A DNA stretch of 64,000 nucleotides from Ilumatobacteraceae bacterium (GCA_025463305.1 JAOBWK010000059.1:61111-125110); one strand, 5' to 3'; positions 50,078 through 61,734 are shown, counted from the first letter of the stretch. Program-made: numbers and translations. The notes: generated from the sequence alone by a model not told the origin.

Positions 50078-51586
50078 ATGTTCGACATCGTGACCATCCA
50101 GACACCCGCCCGCGCGCGCCTTCGCCGGCTGCTGTTCGGCGGCGCCGCCGTCGCCCTGTTCGCCGCCGGCGCGACGTCGATGCAACTGGTGAACGCCTCG
50201 GGCTCGGCGACGCGCAGCGTGTACCTGCCGATCGCCCCGTGCCGGCTGCTCGACACCCGCGTCGCGCCCGACAACGTCGGCAGCCGCAACCTGCCGCTGT
50301 CACCCGGCGAGGTGACCACGTTCCAGGTCTGGGGCACGAACGGCAACTGCACGATCCCGACGAGCGCCACCGGCATCGCCACGAACGTGACGGCCGTCGG
50401 CCCGAGCAGCGCGTCGTACCTCACCGTCTACCCCGCCGATGCGGCTCGTCCGCTCGCCAGCAACCTCAACTGGATCGCCGGCAGCCCGCCCACGCCGAAC
50501 CAGGTCACCGTCGGCCTCTCGTCCACCGGTGCGATCAGCACGTTCAACAACGCCGGTTTCGTCGACATCGTCATCGACATCGTCGGCTACTACGAAGCCG
50601 CCCCGACGGGCAGCGGCGCGCAGGGCCCGCCCGGGTCGAACGGCACCAACGGAACGAACGGCGGCCCTGGGCCGGCCGGACCCGCCGGGCCGGTCAACCG
50701 GATCAGCAACGCCCAGATCGCGACGGAGCGCTGGGATCAGGACCCGGGCCGTCCGGCAACGATCAACACCGGCTCTGCACCGGCGGGAGTCGCCTTCGAC
50801 GGCACCGACATCTGGGTGGTGAACAACGGTGGCGACTCGGTCACCAAGATCGACCCGGTGACCGACACGGTCATCGTGACCCTGCCGGTGACCTCGAGCC
50901 CGTACTCGATCGCGTTCGACGGCACCTTCATCTGGGTCTCGATCGGGAGCAACGGGACGGTCGACAAGATCAACCCGGCCACGAACGCCGTCATCGACGT
51001 CGTCGCTGTCGGGCCGGTACCTCGCGGGATGGCCTTCGACGGCCGCTACCTGTGGGTCGCCAACTCGACCTCCGCCGCCAGCAGCGTGTCGAAGATCGAC
51101 ACCACGACCGACAGCGTCGTGCAGACGATCACGGCCGGGATCAGCCAGCCACTCGACGTCGCCTTCGACGGCACCCGGATCTGGGTCGTGAACGCCGGCT
51201 CGAACTCGGTCGTCCGGCTCGATCGTTCGACCGGCGCGGTCATCGGCGGTCAGATCACCGTCGGTACGTCTCCGGACAGCATCGCCTTCGACGGCCAGTC
51301 GATGTGGGTCACCAACTACACATCGGGGACCCTGACGCGCGTCGACGCAGCGACTGGCGCAACGGTGAACCCTGCGATCTCGGGCATGGCGAGCGCGGCC
51401 GGCGTCGCGTACGACGGCGGTCACATCTGGGTCGCCGGCAACAACGCTGTGTACGTGATCACGCCGTCGACGCTCGGCGTCCAGACCGTCATGACGGCAG
51501 CCGCCACGGGCATCGTGTTCGACGGCACGAACATCTGGGTCACGCACAACGCGCAGAACACGGTGCAGAAGCTGCTGCCCCTGTGA
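50078..51586 (+). CDS. Secreted seven-repeat beta-propeller protein with CRLxDTR module and collagen-like linker
   Basis: A 502-residue exported protein. A signal peptide (residues 12-40) is followed by a module (48-172: YLPIAPCRLLDTR ... TNGNCTIP ... ASNLNWIAG ... IVIDIVGYY) shared with the gene at 16303-17259. Residues 180-205 are Gly-X-Y collagen-like (GPPG, GPAGPAGP). Residues 225-502 carry seven copies of an xxFDGxxxWVxN blade repeat at about 42-residue spacing, which fits a seven-bladed NHL/YVTN-type propeller. Surface binding is inferred. I start at the ATG at 50078; the longer upstream frame is not supported. Confidence 0.83.
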   Translation: MFDIVTIQTPARARLRRLLFGGAAVALFAAGATSMQLVNASGSATRSVYLPIAPCRLLDTRVAPDNVGSRNLPLSPGEVTTFQVWGTNGNCTIPTSATGIATNVTAVGPSSASYLTVYPADAARPLASNLNWIAGSPPTPNQVTVGLSSTGAISTFNNAGFVDIVIDIVGYYEAAPTGSGAQGPPGSNGTNGTNGGPGPAGPAGPVNRISNAQIATERWDQDPGRPATINTGSAPAGVAFDGTDIWVVNNGGDSVTKIDPVTDTVIVTLPVTSSPYSIAFDGTFIWVSIGSNGTVDKINPATNAVIDVVAVGPVPRGMAFDGRYLWVANSTSAASSVSKIDTTTDSVVQTITAGISQPLDVAFDGTRIWVVNAGSNSVVRLDRSTGAVIGGQITVGTSPDSIAFDGQSMWVTNYTSGTLTRVDAATGATVNPAISGMASAAGVAYDGGHIWVAGNNAVYVITPSTLGVQTVMTAAATGIVFDGTNIWVTHNAQNTVQKLLPL

Positions 51587-51594
51587 CCTGACGC

Positions 51595-53454
51595 CTACCA
51601 GGTGTCGATGTTGGGGCGCTTCTTCGGGCGCGACGCCCAGCGCGGTGTTGGCGGTACCGAGCGCAGGATCGTCGCCAGCCAACGGCGAGTGTCGGCGGGG
51701 TCGATGACGTCGTCGATCTCGAAGTGGGAGGCGGTGTTGACGGCCTTGCCGTGCTCGTACATCCGGTCGACCATCGTCTGGAACAGCGCGTCCCGCTCGG
51801 CCGGGTCCTCGACGGCGGCGAGCTCCTTGCTGTAACCGAGGCGCACCGCGCCCTCGAGGCCCATCCCGCCGAACTCGCCGGTCGGCCACGCCACGGTGGC
51901 GAGGGGCGCCTTCGTGCTGCCGCCCATCATCGCCTGCGCACCGAGGCCGTACGCCTTGCGCGTCACCACCGCCACGAACGGCACCGTGATGTTCGCACCG
52001 GTCACGAACAGCCGACTGCAGTGGCGCACGAGCGCCGTCGCCTCCACGTCGGGACCGACCATCATCCCGGGCGTGTCACACAGCGAGATGATCGGCAGTT
52101 CGAAGGCGTCGCACAGCTGCACGAACCGGGCCACCTTGTCGGCCCCGTCGCTGTCGATCGCGCCGGCGAGGTGGTTCGGGTCGTTGCCGATGACACCGAC
52201 GGGCACGCCCTCGATCCGGACGAGCGCGGTGATCATCCCCCGACCGAACTCGCGGCGCAGCTCGAGCACCGAGCCCGTGTCGAACAGCCCGTCGACGACA
52301 GCGCGCACGTCGTAGCTCCGCCGGCGATCCTCGGGGATGACGTGGCGCAGCTCGCGCTGGTCCGCGCAGGTCCAGTCGGCGACCGGTCCCTGGAAGTACG
52401 ACAGGTACTGCTTGGCGACGCGCACGGCCTCGGCCTCGTCGGCCACGACGACGTCGATCACGCCGTTCGAGCGCTGCACCTCGATCGGGCCGATCTCCTT
52501 CGGGGCGAACACGCCGAGGCCGCCGCCCTCGATCATCGCCGGGCCACCCATGCCGATGTTCGAGTCCTCCGTCGCGATCACCACGTCGCAGCAGCCGAGG
52601 ATCGCGGCGTTGCCGGCGAAGCAGTAGCCGGCGTTGATGCCCACGATCGGCACCGAGCCGCTGAGCTCGGCGAACCACAGGAACGCGAGGCAGTCGAGCC
52701 CGCTGACGCCCATGCCGTCGGTGTCGCCAGGCCGGCCGCCGCCGCCCTCGGTGAAGAACACGACCGGGAGCCGCAGCTGCTCGGCCACCTCGAACAGCCG
52801 GTCCTTCTTGCGGTGGTTCTGCAAGCCCTGCGTACCCGCGAGGACGGTGTAGTCGTAGGAGACGGCGACGACCTGCGCGGCGTGCCCGTCGAAGTGCGCG
52901 CCGTTGACGGTGCCGATGCCGCCGATCATCCCGTCGGCCGGTGTGTTGGCGATGAGGTCGTCGAGCGCACGGCGACGGCGTTGGGCGGCGATGGCCAGCG
53001 GGCCGTATTCGACGAGGCTGCCGGCGTCGACGAGGTCGGCGACGTTCTCGCGCGCCGTGCGCCGCCCCACCTGACGACGCTTCGCCACGGCGTCCGGCCG
53101 GGCCACGTCGAGGCCGATCTCGTGCCGGGCGATCACCTCGGCGAGGTCGGGCCGAACGCTGTCGAGATCGATCGCCGCTGAGGCGACCTCGACCGCGGTG
53201 GTCGACTCGGCTGCCGAGATCGGCTCGATGCGACACAACGGCAGACCGACCGAGACCGTCTCACCGACCGACACGTACACCAACTGGATCACGCCGTCCG
53301 TCTCGGCCTTCACGTCGTGGAGCATCTTCATGCTCTCGATCACGACCAACGTCTGCCCAGCTCGAACGGTGTCGCCGGCCGCGATCGACACGACCGCGAC
53401 CGTGCCCTGCAGGGGGGATCTGACCTGCTCGGCCAGTGGGGTGACCTCGGACAT
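51595..53454 (-). CDS. Biotinyl domain fused to acyl-CoA carboxyltransferase beta subunit
   Basis: A 619-residue protein. Residues 10-78 are a biotinyl/lipoyl domain with the biotinylation motif ESMKM (Lys43). From about 100 on it is a carboxyltransferase of the PccB/AccD type, with GLDCLAFLWFAELSGSVPIVGINAGYC, EFGRGMITAL and a GGxGLEGAVRLGY C-terminus. Carboxyltransferases move CO2 from biotin to an acyl-CoA. In most acyl-CoA carboxylases the biotin domain is on the other (alpha) subunit, so this fusion is unusual. No biotin carboxylase gene lies nearby. Confidence 0.85.
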   Translation of the reverse strand: MSEVTPLAEQVRSPLQGTVAVVSIAAGDTVRAGQTLVVIESMKMLHDVKAETDGVIQLVYVSVGETVSVGLPLCRIEPISAAESTTAVEVASAAIDLDSVRPDLAEVIARHEIGLDVARPDAVAKRRQVGRRTARENVADLVDAGSLVEYGPLAIAAQRRRRALDDLIANTPADGMIGGIGTVNGAHFDGHAAQVVAVSYDYTVLAGTQGLQNHRKKDRLFEVAEQLRLPVVFFTEGGGGRPGDTDGMGVSGLDCLAFLWFAELSGSVPIVGINAGYCFAGNAAILGCCDVVIATEDSNIGMGGPAMIEGGGLGVFAPKEIGPIEVQRSNGVIDVVVADEAEAVRVAKQYLSYFQGPVADWTCADQRELRHVIPEDRRRSYDVRAVVDGLFDTGSVLELRREFGRGMITALVRIEGVPVGVIGNDPNHLAGAIDSDGADKVARFVQLCDAFELPIISLCDTPGMMVGPDVEATALVRHCSRLFVTGANITVPFVAVVTRKAYGLGAQAMMGGSTKAPLATVAWPTGEFGGMGLEGAVRLGYSKELAAVEDPAERDALFQTMVDRMYEHGKAVNTASHFEIDDVIDPADTRRWLATILRSVPPTPRWASRPKKRPNIDTW

Positions 53455-53520
53455 CGGCTCAGTGTTACACGACTTGTCGGGCCGGCAGTGGGGACTCACC
53501 CTCCCTGGGGAGACTCCGTG

Positions 53521-54547
53521 TCAGCGGTACACCATCTCGCGTCGTTGTCGAATCCAGCGGTCGGGGTCGCCGTACTCATTGCCGATGATCACGTCCAGCG
53601 TGTAGTCGAGGTCGAGTGGATCACCCCACCAGCCGCATCGACCGTCGTCAGCGGTGCGCCCGGACGCCGCCACATCGGAGGCGTCCCCGTGTCGGCGCGC
53701 TGGCTGGCCGGGCACGATGGTGCCGTCGGGCTGATGGAACCAGAGCTCGCCGTTCGGATCGCCGCTGATCGACCATCCACCTTCGTGCAGCAGACGGTGA
53801 TGGCGTCGGCACAGGCAGACCAGGTTCTGTTCCACGGTGGGGCCGTGGTCGAGCCAGTGCACGATGTGATGTGCGTCGAGCCAGGCCTGGTGCGTGCAGC
53901 CCGGGAAGCGGCAGCCGTGATCGCGCAGTCGAAGGGCCCGCTTCAGGCGCCGCGACACCGTGCGCCGGTTGGCACCCAGCCGCCAATCGTTCTCGACACC
54001 GTCATCGGTGCGGTAGCCCTGCATCACGCAATCGCAGAGGATCCGTCGCGCGGTCGTCCTGGGAACACTCGCCGGATCATCCGATTCGGTGCAGGCGATG
54101 AAGCGTTCCATGCAGCCGATCAGCACCGCAGCAGTCTCGATCGGGACACGGATCGTGATGACGCCCACCGAGCCCTCGTTGCGAACCGTGACCTGACGGT
54201 CGCGGTGGGCGCGTGCTTCCGCATCGTCCGCGTCGGGTTCGTGTCGCAGGTACCCGGTGACGATCCGCTCCACCTGGTTCGACGTCGACACCAAGGCGAT
54301 CTGCAACAAGTCCGCCACGTTCGCCTCGTTCGCGATCCGGGTGAGCGCGCGAGCCTTCGCGTACGACAACGAGCCATCGGCCATGGCCGCCCACAGCGTG
54401 GGGAGCCGCTCCAAGGCTGCAGCGACCCGCACCTTCTCGTACGCGGTTCGCAGACCACCGACAGAGCTCGGCCTCCAACACCTCCAACGACATCGGCACC
54501 GTCTCATCGCCGGCACCACCAACGTGTGCATCTGCATGATCGTCCAT
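53521..54547 (-). pseudogene. DUF222/HNH endonuclease (13E12-type) with N-terminal deletion and frameshift
   Basis: The C-terminal part is intact: DUF222 helices from EKVRVAAALERLP on and an HNH site (CRFPGCTHQAWLDAHHIVHW, NLVCLC, HH) end at 53521. The natural-looking N-terminus, MDDHADAHVGG ... SLEVLEAELC, starts at 54547 but lies in another frame. About 60 residues expected between these two parts are missing near 54460. The frame that would cover the N-terminus instead reads a Cys/Arg-rich shadow (MRRCRCRWRCWR), so the product is probably not made in full length. Confidence 0.7.
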
Positions 54548-54615
54548 GCCGACACGATGACAGAAGGGTGCAACACCGTTCTGACGACTCGCCCCAGGGA
54601 GACATCCGGCGCCTG

Positions 54616-55500
54616 TCAGGCGCGGAGGCGGCGGGCGAGCTCGTCGACGGCGGGGTCGCTGATCGAGTCGGCGCGACGCGCCAGCACGAGGACGCGCTCG
54701 ACGAGCTGCGGTCCGATCACCAGTGGCGGCTCGCCAACGGCTGCCGTGTCGATCGGCAGCACCGTCCAGCCGAGCCCGAGCCGCACCATCTGCAGGAGCA
54801 CATCGGGCTGATGGCTCTCGGCGGCGATCGTCGTGCGTGCGCCGAGGTCGGCGAGTGCGGCGACGATGAGCTGGCGGGTGTGCGAGTCGCTGGGGAACGT
54901 GACCCACGGACCCCACGTCGCCGGAGGACCGATCGTCGTGCCGAACGGCGCCATCACGGCCAACGTCTCACGGCGCAGCACCTCGATCGCCAGGCCGTCG
55001 TGACGCTCGGGCGGCTCGACGCACACGACGAGGTCGAGATCGCCGTCGCGGAGACCGTTGAGCAGCTGTGCCGACGGGGCGACCGAGAGGGTCAGCCCGA
55101 CATCGGGGTGCTGCGCGCGGAACGCGCCGACGACGCCGGGGAAGTGCACGACGGCGGCGACGTCGATCATCCCGAGCCGGACGCGCCCGTGCCGCCCGCC
55201 ACGCACGCGGTCGGACCAGTCGACGAGGTCGCGCGTCAGGGCGAGGACCCGCCGGGCGTGCTCCACCACGGGTGCAGCGGATCGACGAAGGACTCGCCGT
55301 CGGCCGCTGGGCTCGAACAAGGGGACGCCGAGCCGGCGCTCCAGCTCGGCGAGCCCCTGCGACAGCGCGGATGGGCTGACCCCGACCCGCTCGGCAGCCA
55401 GCGCCCACGTCGGCTCGTCGACGACGGCCACGAGGTAGGCCATCTGGCGGATGGTCAGATCGGGCAGCGCCTGCTGCTGGTTCGGTTGCACCCGGCGCAT
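54616..55500 (-). CDS. LysR-family transcriptional regulator
   Basis: A 294-residue LysR regulator with the N-terminal helix-turn-helix (AERVGVSPSALSQGLAELERRLGVPLFE, about 36-63) and a periplasmic-binding-type effector domain (about 100-290). It is divergent from ino1 with 60 bases between starts and may regulate it, although this is only context. The ligand is unknown. Confidence 0.88.
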   Translation of the reverse strand: MRRVQPNQQQALPDLTIRQMAYLVAVVDEPTWALAAERVGVSPSALSQGLAELERRLGVPLFEPSGRRRVLRRSAAPVVEHARRVLALTRDLVDWSDRVRGGRHGRVRLGMIDVAAVVHFPGVVGAFRAQHPDVGLTLSVAPSAQLLNGLRDGDLDLVVCVEPPERHDGLAIEVLRRETLAVMAPFGTTIGPPATWGPWVTFPSDSHTRQLIVAALADLGARTTIAAESHQPDVLLQMVRLGLGWTVLPIDTAAVGEPPLVIGPQLVERVLVLARRADSISDPAVDELARRLRA

Positions 55501-55548
55501 TTTAGTTCAGACTTGCTTCACCAAGATGACAGGTCGACCAGGATTGCT

Positions 55549-55554
55549 TACTCT
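55549..55554 (+). promoter_or_regulatory. -10 element of ino1
   Basis: TACTCT ends six bases before the ATG at 55561. An ATGACA -35-like hexamer at 55526-55531 is 17 bases upstream. Direct TTGCTT repeats (55513 and 55544) flank the spacer. Confidence 0.6.
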
Positions 55555-55560
55555 ACGAAC

Positions 55561-56904
55561 ATGTCGACTCCTCCATCTCCCACCGTGCAACCCGCGACCG
55601 GACGCCTGGGCGTCCTCACCGTCGGGCTCGGCGCCGTGGCCACCACCCTCATCGCCGGTGTGGAGCTGGCCAAGCGCGGCCAGGCCCTGCCGATCGGTTC
55701 GCTGACCCAGATGGGCACGATCCGGCTCGGCAAGCGCACCGAGGACCGCAGCCCGCTCGTCAAGGACTTCGTGCCGCTCGCCGCGCTCGAGGACATCGTG
55801 TGGGGCGCCTGGGACGTGTTCCCCGACGACGCCTATGTCGCTGCATCCCGCGCCGGCGTGCTCGACGGAGGCCGCCACATCGAGGGCATCGCCGACACGC
55901 TCCGCGACATCCGCCCGATGAAGGCCGCATTCGAGCGCAAGTACGCGCGCAACCTCGACGGCCAGCACACGATGGGCGTCGGCACGCCGAAGCGGATGAT
56001 GCTCAACGCGATCCGCGAGGACATCAACCGCTTCCGCGACGAGAAGGAGTGCGACCGCCTGGTGATGATCTGGTGCGCGAGCACCGAGATCTTCATCGAG
56101 CCGGGACCAGCGCACCAGGACCTCGCCAGCTTCGAGGCCGCGATCGACGCCGAGGACGATCAGATCTCGCCGGCGATGCTCTATGCCTACGCCGCGATCC
56201 TCGAGGGCGTGCCGTTCGCCAACGGTGCCCCGAACCTCGCCGTCGACACGCCGGTGCTGCGCAAGCTCGCCACCGAGCGCAACGTGCCGATCAGTGGCAA
56301 GGACTTCAAGACCGGCCAGACGCTGATGAAGACCGTGCTCGCCCCGATGCTCAAGGCCCGCCAGCTCGGCCTGAGTGGCTGGTACAGCACGAACATCCTC
56401 GGCAACCGTGACGGTGAGGTGCTCGACGCGCCGGAGAACTTCAAGACCAAGGAAGAGTCCAAGCTGGGCGTGCTCGAGGACATCCTCGAGCCGTCGAAGA
56501 ACCCCGACCTCTACGGCGACGTGTTCCACAAGGTGAGCATCAACTACTACCCGCCACGTGGTGACAACAAGGAGGGTTGGGACAACATCGACATCTTCGG
56601 TTGGCTCAACTACCCGATGCAGATCAAGGTCAACTTCCTCTGCCGCGACAGCATCCTCGCCGCTCCGCTCGCGCTCGACCTGGTCCTGTTCAGCGACCTC
56701 GCCCAGCGCGCCGGCCTGGGCGGCATCCAGGAGTGGCTGAGCTTCTACTACAAGAGCCCACAGGTCGCCCCCGGCCTCCATGCCGAGCACGACCTGTTCA
56801 TCCAGCTGACCAAGCTGAAGAACACGCTGCGCTGGATCATGGGCGAAGAGGCCATCACCCACCTCGGTCGCGAGTACTACGACGAGACCCCCGCCGAGGC
56901 CTGA
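55561..56904 (+). CDS. ino1: Myo-inositol-1-phosphate synthase
   Basis: A 447-residue NAD-dependent enzyme that converts glucose-6-phosphate to myo-inositol-1-phosphate, the precursor of phosphatidylinositol and, in some actinobacteria, mycothiol. GLGAVATTLIAG at about 22-33 is the NAD loop, and GLSGWYSTNILGNRDGEVL, FKTKEESKLGVLEDIL and SINYYPPRGDNKEGWDNIDI carry the conserved active-site lysines and asparagines. The transcript appears leaderless. Confidence 0.93.
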   Translation: MSTPPSPTVQPATGRLGVLTVGLGAVATTLIAGVELAKRGQALPIGSLTQMGTIRLGKRTEDRSPLVKDFVPLAALEDIVWGAWDVFPDDAYVAASRAGVLDGGRHIEGIADTLRDIRPMKAAFERKYARNLDGQHTMGVGTPKRMMLNAIREDINRFRDEKECDRLVMIWCASTEIFIEPGPAHQDLASFEAAIDAEDDQISPAMLYAYAAILEGVPFANGAPNLAVDTPVLRKLATERNVPISGKDFKTGQTLMKTVLAPMLKARQLGLSGWYSTNILGNRDGEVLDAPENFKTKEESKLGVLEDILEPSKNPDLYGDVFHKVSINYYPPRGDNKEGWDNIDIFGWLNYPMQIKVNFLCRDSILAAPLALDLVLFSDLAQRAGLGGIQEWLSFYYKSPQVAPGLHAEHDLFIQLTKLKNTLRWIMGEEAITHLGREYYDETPAEA

Positions 56905-56907
56905 CCC

Positions 56908-57915
56908 TCACACCGTCGGGGTGCGCCCCGCCATGATCTCGGCCAACAGCGGCGCGTCGATGTTCGCGCCACTCATCACCACGCCGACCCGCTTGCCTTG
57001 CTGCTGATCGCGCTCGGCGAGCAGGCCGGCGAGTGCGACCGCGCCCGACGGCTCGGGCATGTTGTGGGTGGTGGCGAACAGCAGGCGCACGGCGTCGGCG
57101 CACAGCTCGTCGCTGACCTGGACGATGCGCGCTGCGCCGGCGATGATCGCCTCGATCGCCGCCGGATCCGGGGCGCGGCAGGCGACGCCGTCGATCATCG
57201 TCTCGGCCGTGTCGGTGTTGACGACGTGCCCGGCGGCGAACGACAGGGCCGTGGCCGGCGCACGCTCGGCGACCACGCCGACGATCTCGGTGTCGAGCCC
57301 GAGCAGATCGCGCACCGCGATGTTCGCGCACACGCCCGATCCCATCCCGACGGGCACGTAGACGGTGTCGAGGTGCGGCGCGCCGAGCATCAGCTCGCGT
57401 GCGTACGTGGCGACGCCGAGGACGAGGTCGGGATGGAACGACGGCACCATCTGCAGATCGCGCTCGGCGGCGACCACCGCTGCGTGCTCACGGGCGGCCT
57501 GGAAGTCGCGACCCTCCTCGATCAGCTCGGCGCCGAACGCGCGCATCGCCGCGTTCTTGTCGGCGCTGTTGCCGTGCGGGACGACGATGGTGACCGGCAC
57601 GCCGAAGGCTCGACCGGCGAACGCGAGGCTCTGTCCGTGGTTGCCACGAGTGGCGCTGATCAACCCCCGTACTGCGCCACCACCTTCGAGGCCCATCTCG
57701 CGCACGTGGCGCTGGGTGTAGACGAGCCCGCCGCGCACCTTGAACGCGCCGGTCGGGGTGTGGTTCTCGTGCTTGACCCAGACCTCGGCGCCGACGGCCG
57801 CAGCGAGCATCGGCCACGCGTACTGCGGCGTCGGCGGCACGAACTGGCCGACCAGATCGGCAGCCCGGTCGAGGTCGGCAACGGTGAACGGAACAGCGGA
57901 TGCGACGGTCGCCAT
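56908..57915 (-). CDS. PLP-dependent threonine/serine dehydratase-family enzyme
   Basis: A 335-residue fold-type II PLP enzyme. HTPTGAFKVRGG carries the Schiff-base Lys, SATRGNHGQSLAFA is the usual Asn loop and PVGMGSGVCANIA the phosphate loop. There is no C-terminal ACT domain, so catabolic threonine or hydroxy-amino-acid dehydration is more likely than biosynthetic IlvA. It begins five bases after the upstream cyclo-ligase gene ends, so the two share an mRNA. Its 3' end meets ino1 convergently. Confidence 0.85.
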   Translation of the reverse strand: MATVASAVPFTVADLDRAADLVGQFVPPTPQYAWPMLAAAVGAEVWVKHENHTPTGAFKVRGGLVYTQRHVREMGLEGGGAVRGLISATRGNHGQSLAFAGRAFGVPVTIVVPHGNSADKNAAMRAFGAELIEEGRDFQAAREHAAVVAAERDLQMVPSFHPDLVLGVATYARELMLGAPHLDTVYVPVGMGSGVCANIAVRDLLGLDTEIVGVVAERAPATALSFAAGHVVNTDTAETMIDGVACRAPDPAAIEAIIAGAARIVQVSDELCADAVRLLFATTHNMPEPSGAVALAGLLAERDQQQGKRVGVVMSGANIDAPLLAEIMAGRTPTV

Positions 57916-57920
57916 GCGGT

Positions 57921-58475
57921 TCACTCTCCCACAACGCCCGCCACGACGAAGTCGACGTTTCGGTCGTGCGGTTCCGTGACGAGGGTGTCGACGATCTGCT
58001 CGGCGAAGCACACCCCGATGGTGATGCAGCCGGGACGCAGGAGCGGCAGGAACCGGTCGTAGAAGCCCCCACCCTGGCCGAGCCGTCGACCGTCACGTGT
58101 GAACGCCAGTGCGGGAACGACGACGACGTCGATGCCGGCCGGATCGGCCGCCGCGCCGGTCGGCGCCGGGATGCCGAACGGACCGTCGAAGAGGGGCTCG
58201 TCCGGCAGGTGCACGATCGGCACGATCACGTCGCCCTCGACGCGCGGCAGCACGACGACGTGACCGGCCTCGGCGAGGGAGGCGAGCAGCCCCGACGTGT
58301 CCGGTTCGCTGCCGACGCCGACGAAGGCCATCACCGTGCGTGCGCCGGCCGCGGCGCATCGGTCGAGGACCTGCGCCCACATCGACGCCTCCTGCTCGGC
58401 CCGCGCGGGAACGGCGCGGCGGATCCGGCGCATCGCGGCCCGCTGCTGCTGCTTGGCGTCGTCCACGGCGCACAT
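57921..58475 (-). CDS. 5-formyltetrahydrofolate cyclo-ligase
   Basis: A 184-residue enzyme that uses ATP to turn 5-formyl-THF into methenyl-THF. The family signature LGQGGGFYDRFLP is present at about 140-152, and the FVGVGSEPDTSGLL strand fits the N-terminal fold. It heads a two-gene unit with the dehydratase. A GTG three codons after the ATG is an alternative start. Confidence 0.88.
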   Translation of the reverse strand: MCAVDDAKQQQRAAMRRIRRAVPARAEQEASMWAQVLDRCAAAGARTVMAFVGVGSEPDTSGLLASLAEAGHVVVLPRVEGDVIVPIVHLPDEPLFDGPFGIPAPTGAAADPAGIDVVVVPALAFTRDGRRLGQGGGFYDRFLPLLRPGCITIGVCFAEQIVDTLVTEPHDRNVDFVVAGVVGE

Positions 58476-58520
58476 CTCAACACAGCACGGCGGGGCACCG
58501 CCGCGTGAAGTCGCCTGCGT

Positions 58521-58526
58521 TAACGT
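58521..58526 (+). promoter_or_regulatory. -10 element of the flavin reductase gene
   Basis: TAACGT ends eight bases before the ATG at 58535. The AGGAG between them would lie at or before the mRNA start. Confidence 0.4.
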
Positions 58527-58534
58527 CAGGAGTG

Positions 58535-59038
58535 ATGTCAGATGCAGCGCCAGCCTTCGATTCCGCCCACTTCCGCCAGGTGATGGGCCACTTCCCCACC
58601 GGCGTCACGATCATCACCGGCATGGCCGGCGACGCCCCCGCCGGGTTCACCATCGGATCGTTCACCTCGGTGTCACTCGACCCGCCCCTGGTCGGCTTCC
58701 TGCCCCAGATCACCAGCGACACCTGGACCGCGATGGCACCCTCGGCCAAGTTCTGCGTGAACGTGCTCAGCGCTGCACAGGGCGCCGCCTGCTGGCGCTT
58801 CGCCAAGAAGGGTGTCGACGACCGCTTCGCCGACGTCGCCTGGCACACGGGCATCACCGGCTCACCCATCCTCGACGAGGCCATCGCCTGGATGGACTGC
58901 ACGGTCGAGGAGGTCTACACGATGGGCGACCACTACTTCGTCCTCGGCCGAGTGCTGGAGATGAGCCACAGCGCCGACGACCCGCAACCGCTCCTGTTCT
59001 ACCGAGGCAAGCTCGGCGGCTACCAGTTGCATGAATAG
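58535..59038 (+). CDS. Flavin reductase-like protein (FMN-binding split barrel)
   Basis: A 167-residue flavin reductase of the HpaC/DIM6 type with the opening FRQVMGHFPTGVTIITG and LVGFLPQITSDTW, and the C-terminal GDHYFVLGRVLEM. Such proteins supply reduced FMN to monooxygenases or oxidise phenols, but no oxygenase partner is in the window. A DUF3054 gene begins eight bases after its stop. Confidence 0.86.
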   Translation: MSDAAPAFDSAHFRQVMGHFPTGVTIITGMAGDAPAGFTIGSFTSVSLDPPLVGFLPQITSDTWTAMAPSAKFCVNVLSAAQGAACWRFAKKGVDDRFADVAWHTGITGSPILDEAIAWMDCTVEEVYTMGDHYFVLGRVLEMSHSADDPQPLLFYRGKLGGYQLHE

Positions 59039-59046
59039 GCAACTCC

Positions 59047-59421
59047 ATGAGTAGGCGGGCCTGGCTCGCGCTCGCCATCGACATCGTCCTGGTCATCGTG
59101 TTCGTCGCGATCGGGCGGCGCAACCACCACGAGGACGAGGGGCTGTCCGGGCTCGCCAGCGTCTCCGCGCCGTTCCTGATCGGCCTCGCCGTCGGCTGGC
59201 TGGTCACCCAGGTCGTCCGCCCCCACCGAGCGCCGATGGCGGTGACGACGGGTGTGATCGTCTGGGTGACCACGGTCGTAGTCGGCATCGTCCTGCGCCG
59301 GATCGCGTTCGACCGGGGCATCGCGACGCCGTTCATCATCGTCGCGACGATCACCCTCGGGGTGTTCCTGGTGGGCTGGCGGGCCATCGCCCAAACCGTG
59401 AGCCGCCCCGTTCGCGAATAG
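59047..59421 (+). CDS. DUF3054 membrane protein
   Basis: A 124-residue integral membrane protein with four hydrophobic segments (about 7-23, 43-58, 66-86 and 95-112). The order and the opening AWLALAIDIVLVIVFVAIGRRNHHE fit DUF3054, a common actinobacterial family without known function. It is eight bases from the flavin reductase gene and probably co-transcribed. Confidence 0.8.
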   Translation: MSRRAWLALAIDIVLVIVFVAIGRRNHHEDEGLSGLASVSAPFLIGLAVGWLVTQVVRPHRAPMAVTTGVIVWVTTVVVGIVLRRIAFDRGIATPFIIVATITLGVFLVGWRAIAQTVSRPVRE

Positions 59422-59550
59422 GCACGAAGCAGCTACTCGCGAGCGAGGGCTCGGCTCGTGGCCGCAACTCTGCCCACAGCGAACTCAGGTCAAACATCGC
59501 CGTCGAACCGTCACGAAGACGTCACGTCTCAGCCCTCGCCGAACCGGGCA

Positions 59551-59556
59551 TACGGT
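59551..59556 (+). promoter_or_regulatory. -10 element of glgX
   Basis: TACGGT ends six bases before the ATG at 59563. This supports that start over a longer frame beginning at 59458. Confidence 0.5.
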
Positions 59557-59562
59557 CCTCCT

Positions 59563-61734
<2,172 letters not shown>

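Noticed and set aside
53317..55560. Upstream extension of ino1 to a 1195-residue frame
   Set aside because: The upstream part is an antisense shadow of the carboxyltransferase, HNH and LysR genes; ino1 starts at the ATG with its own -10 element.
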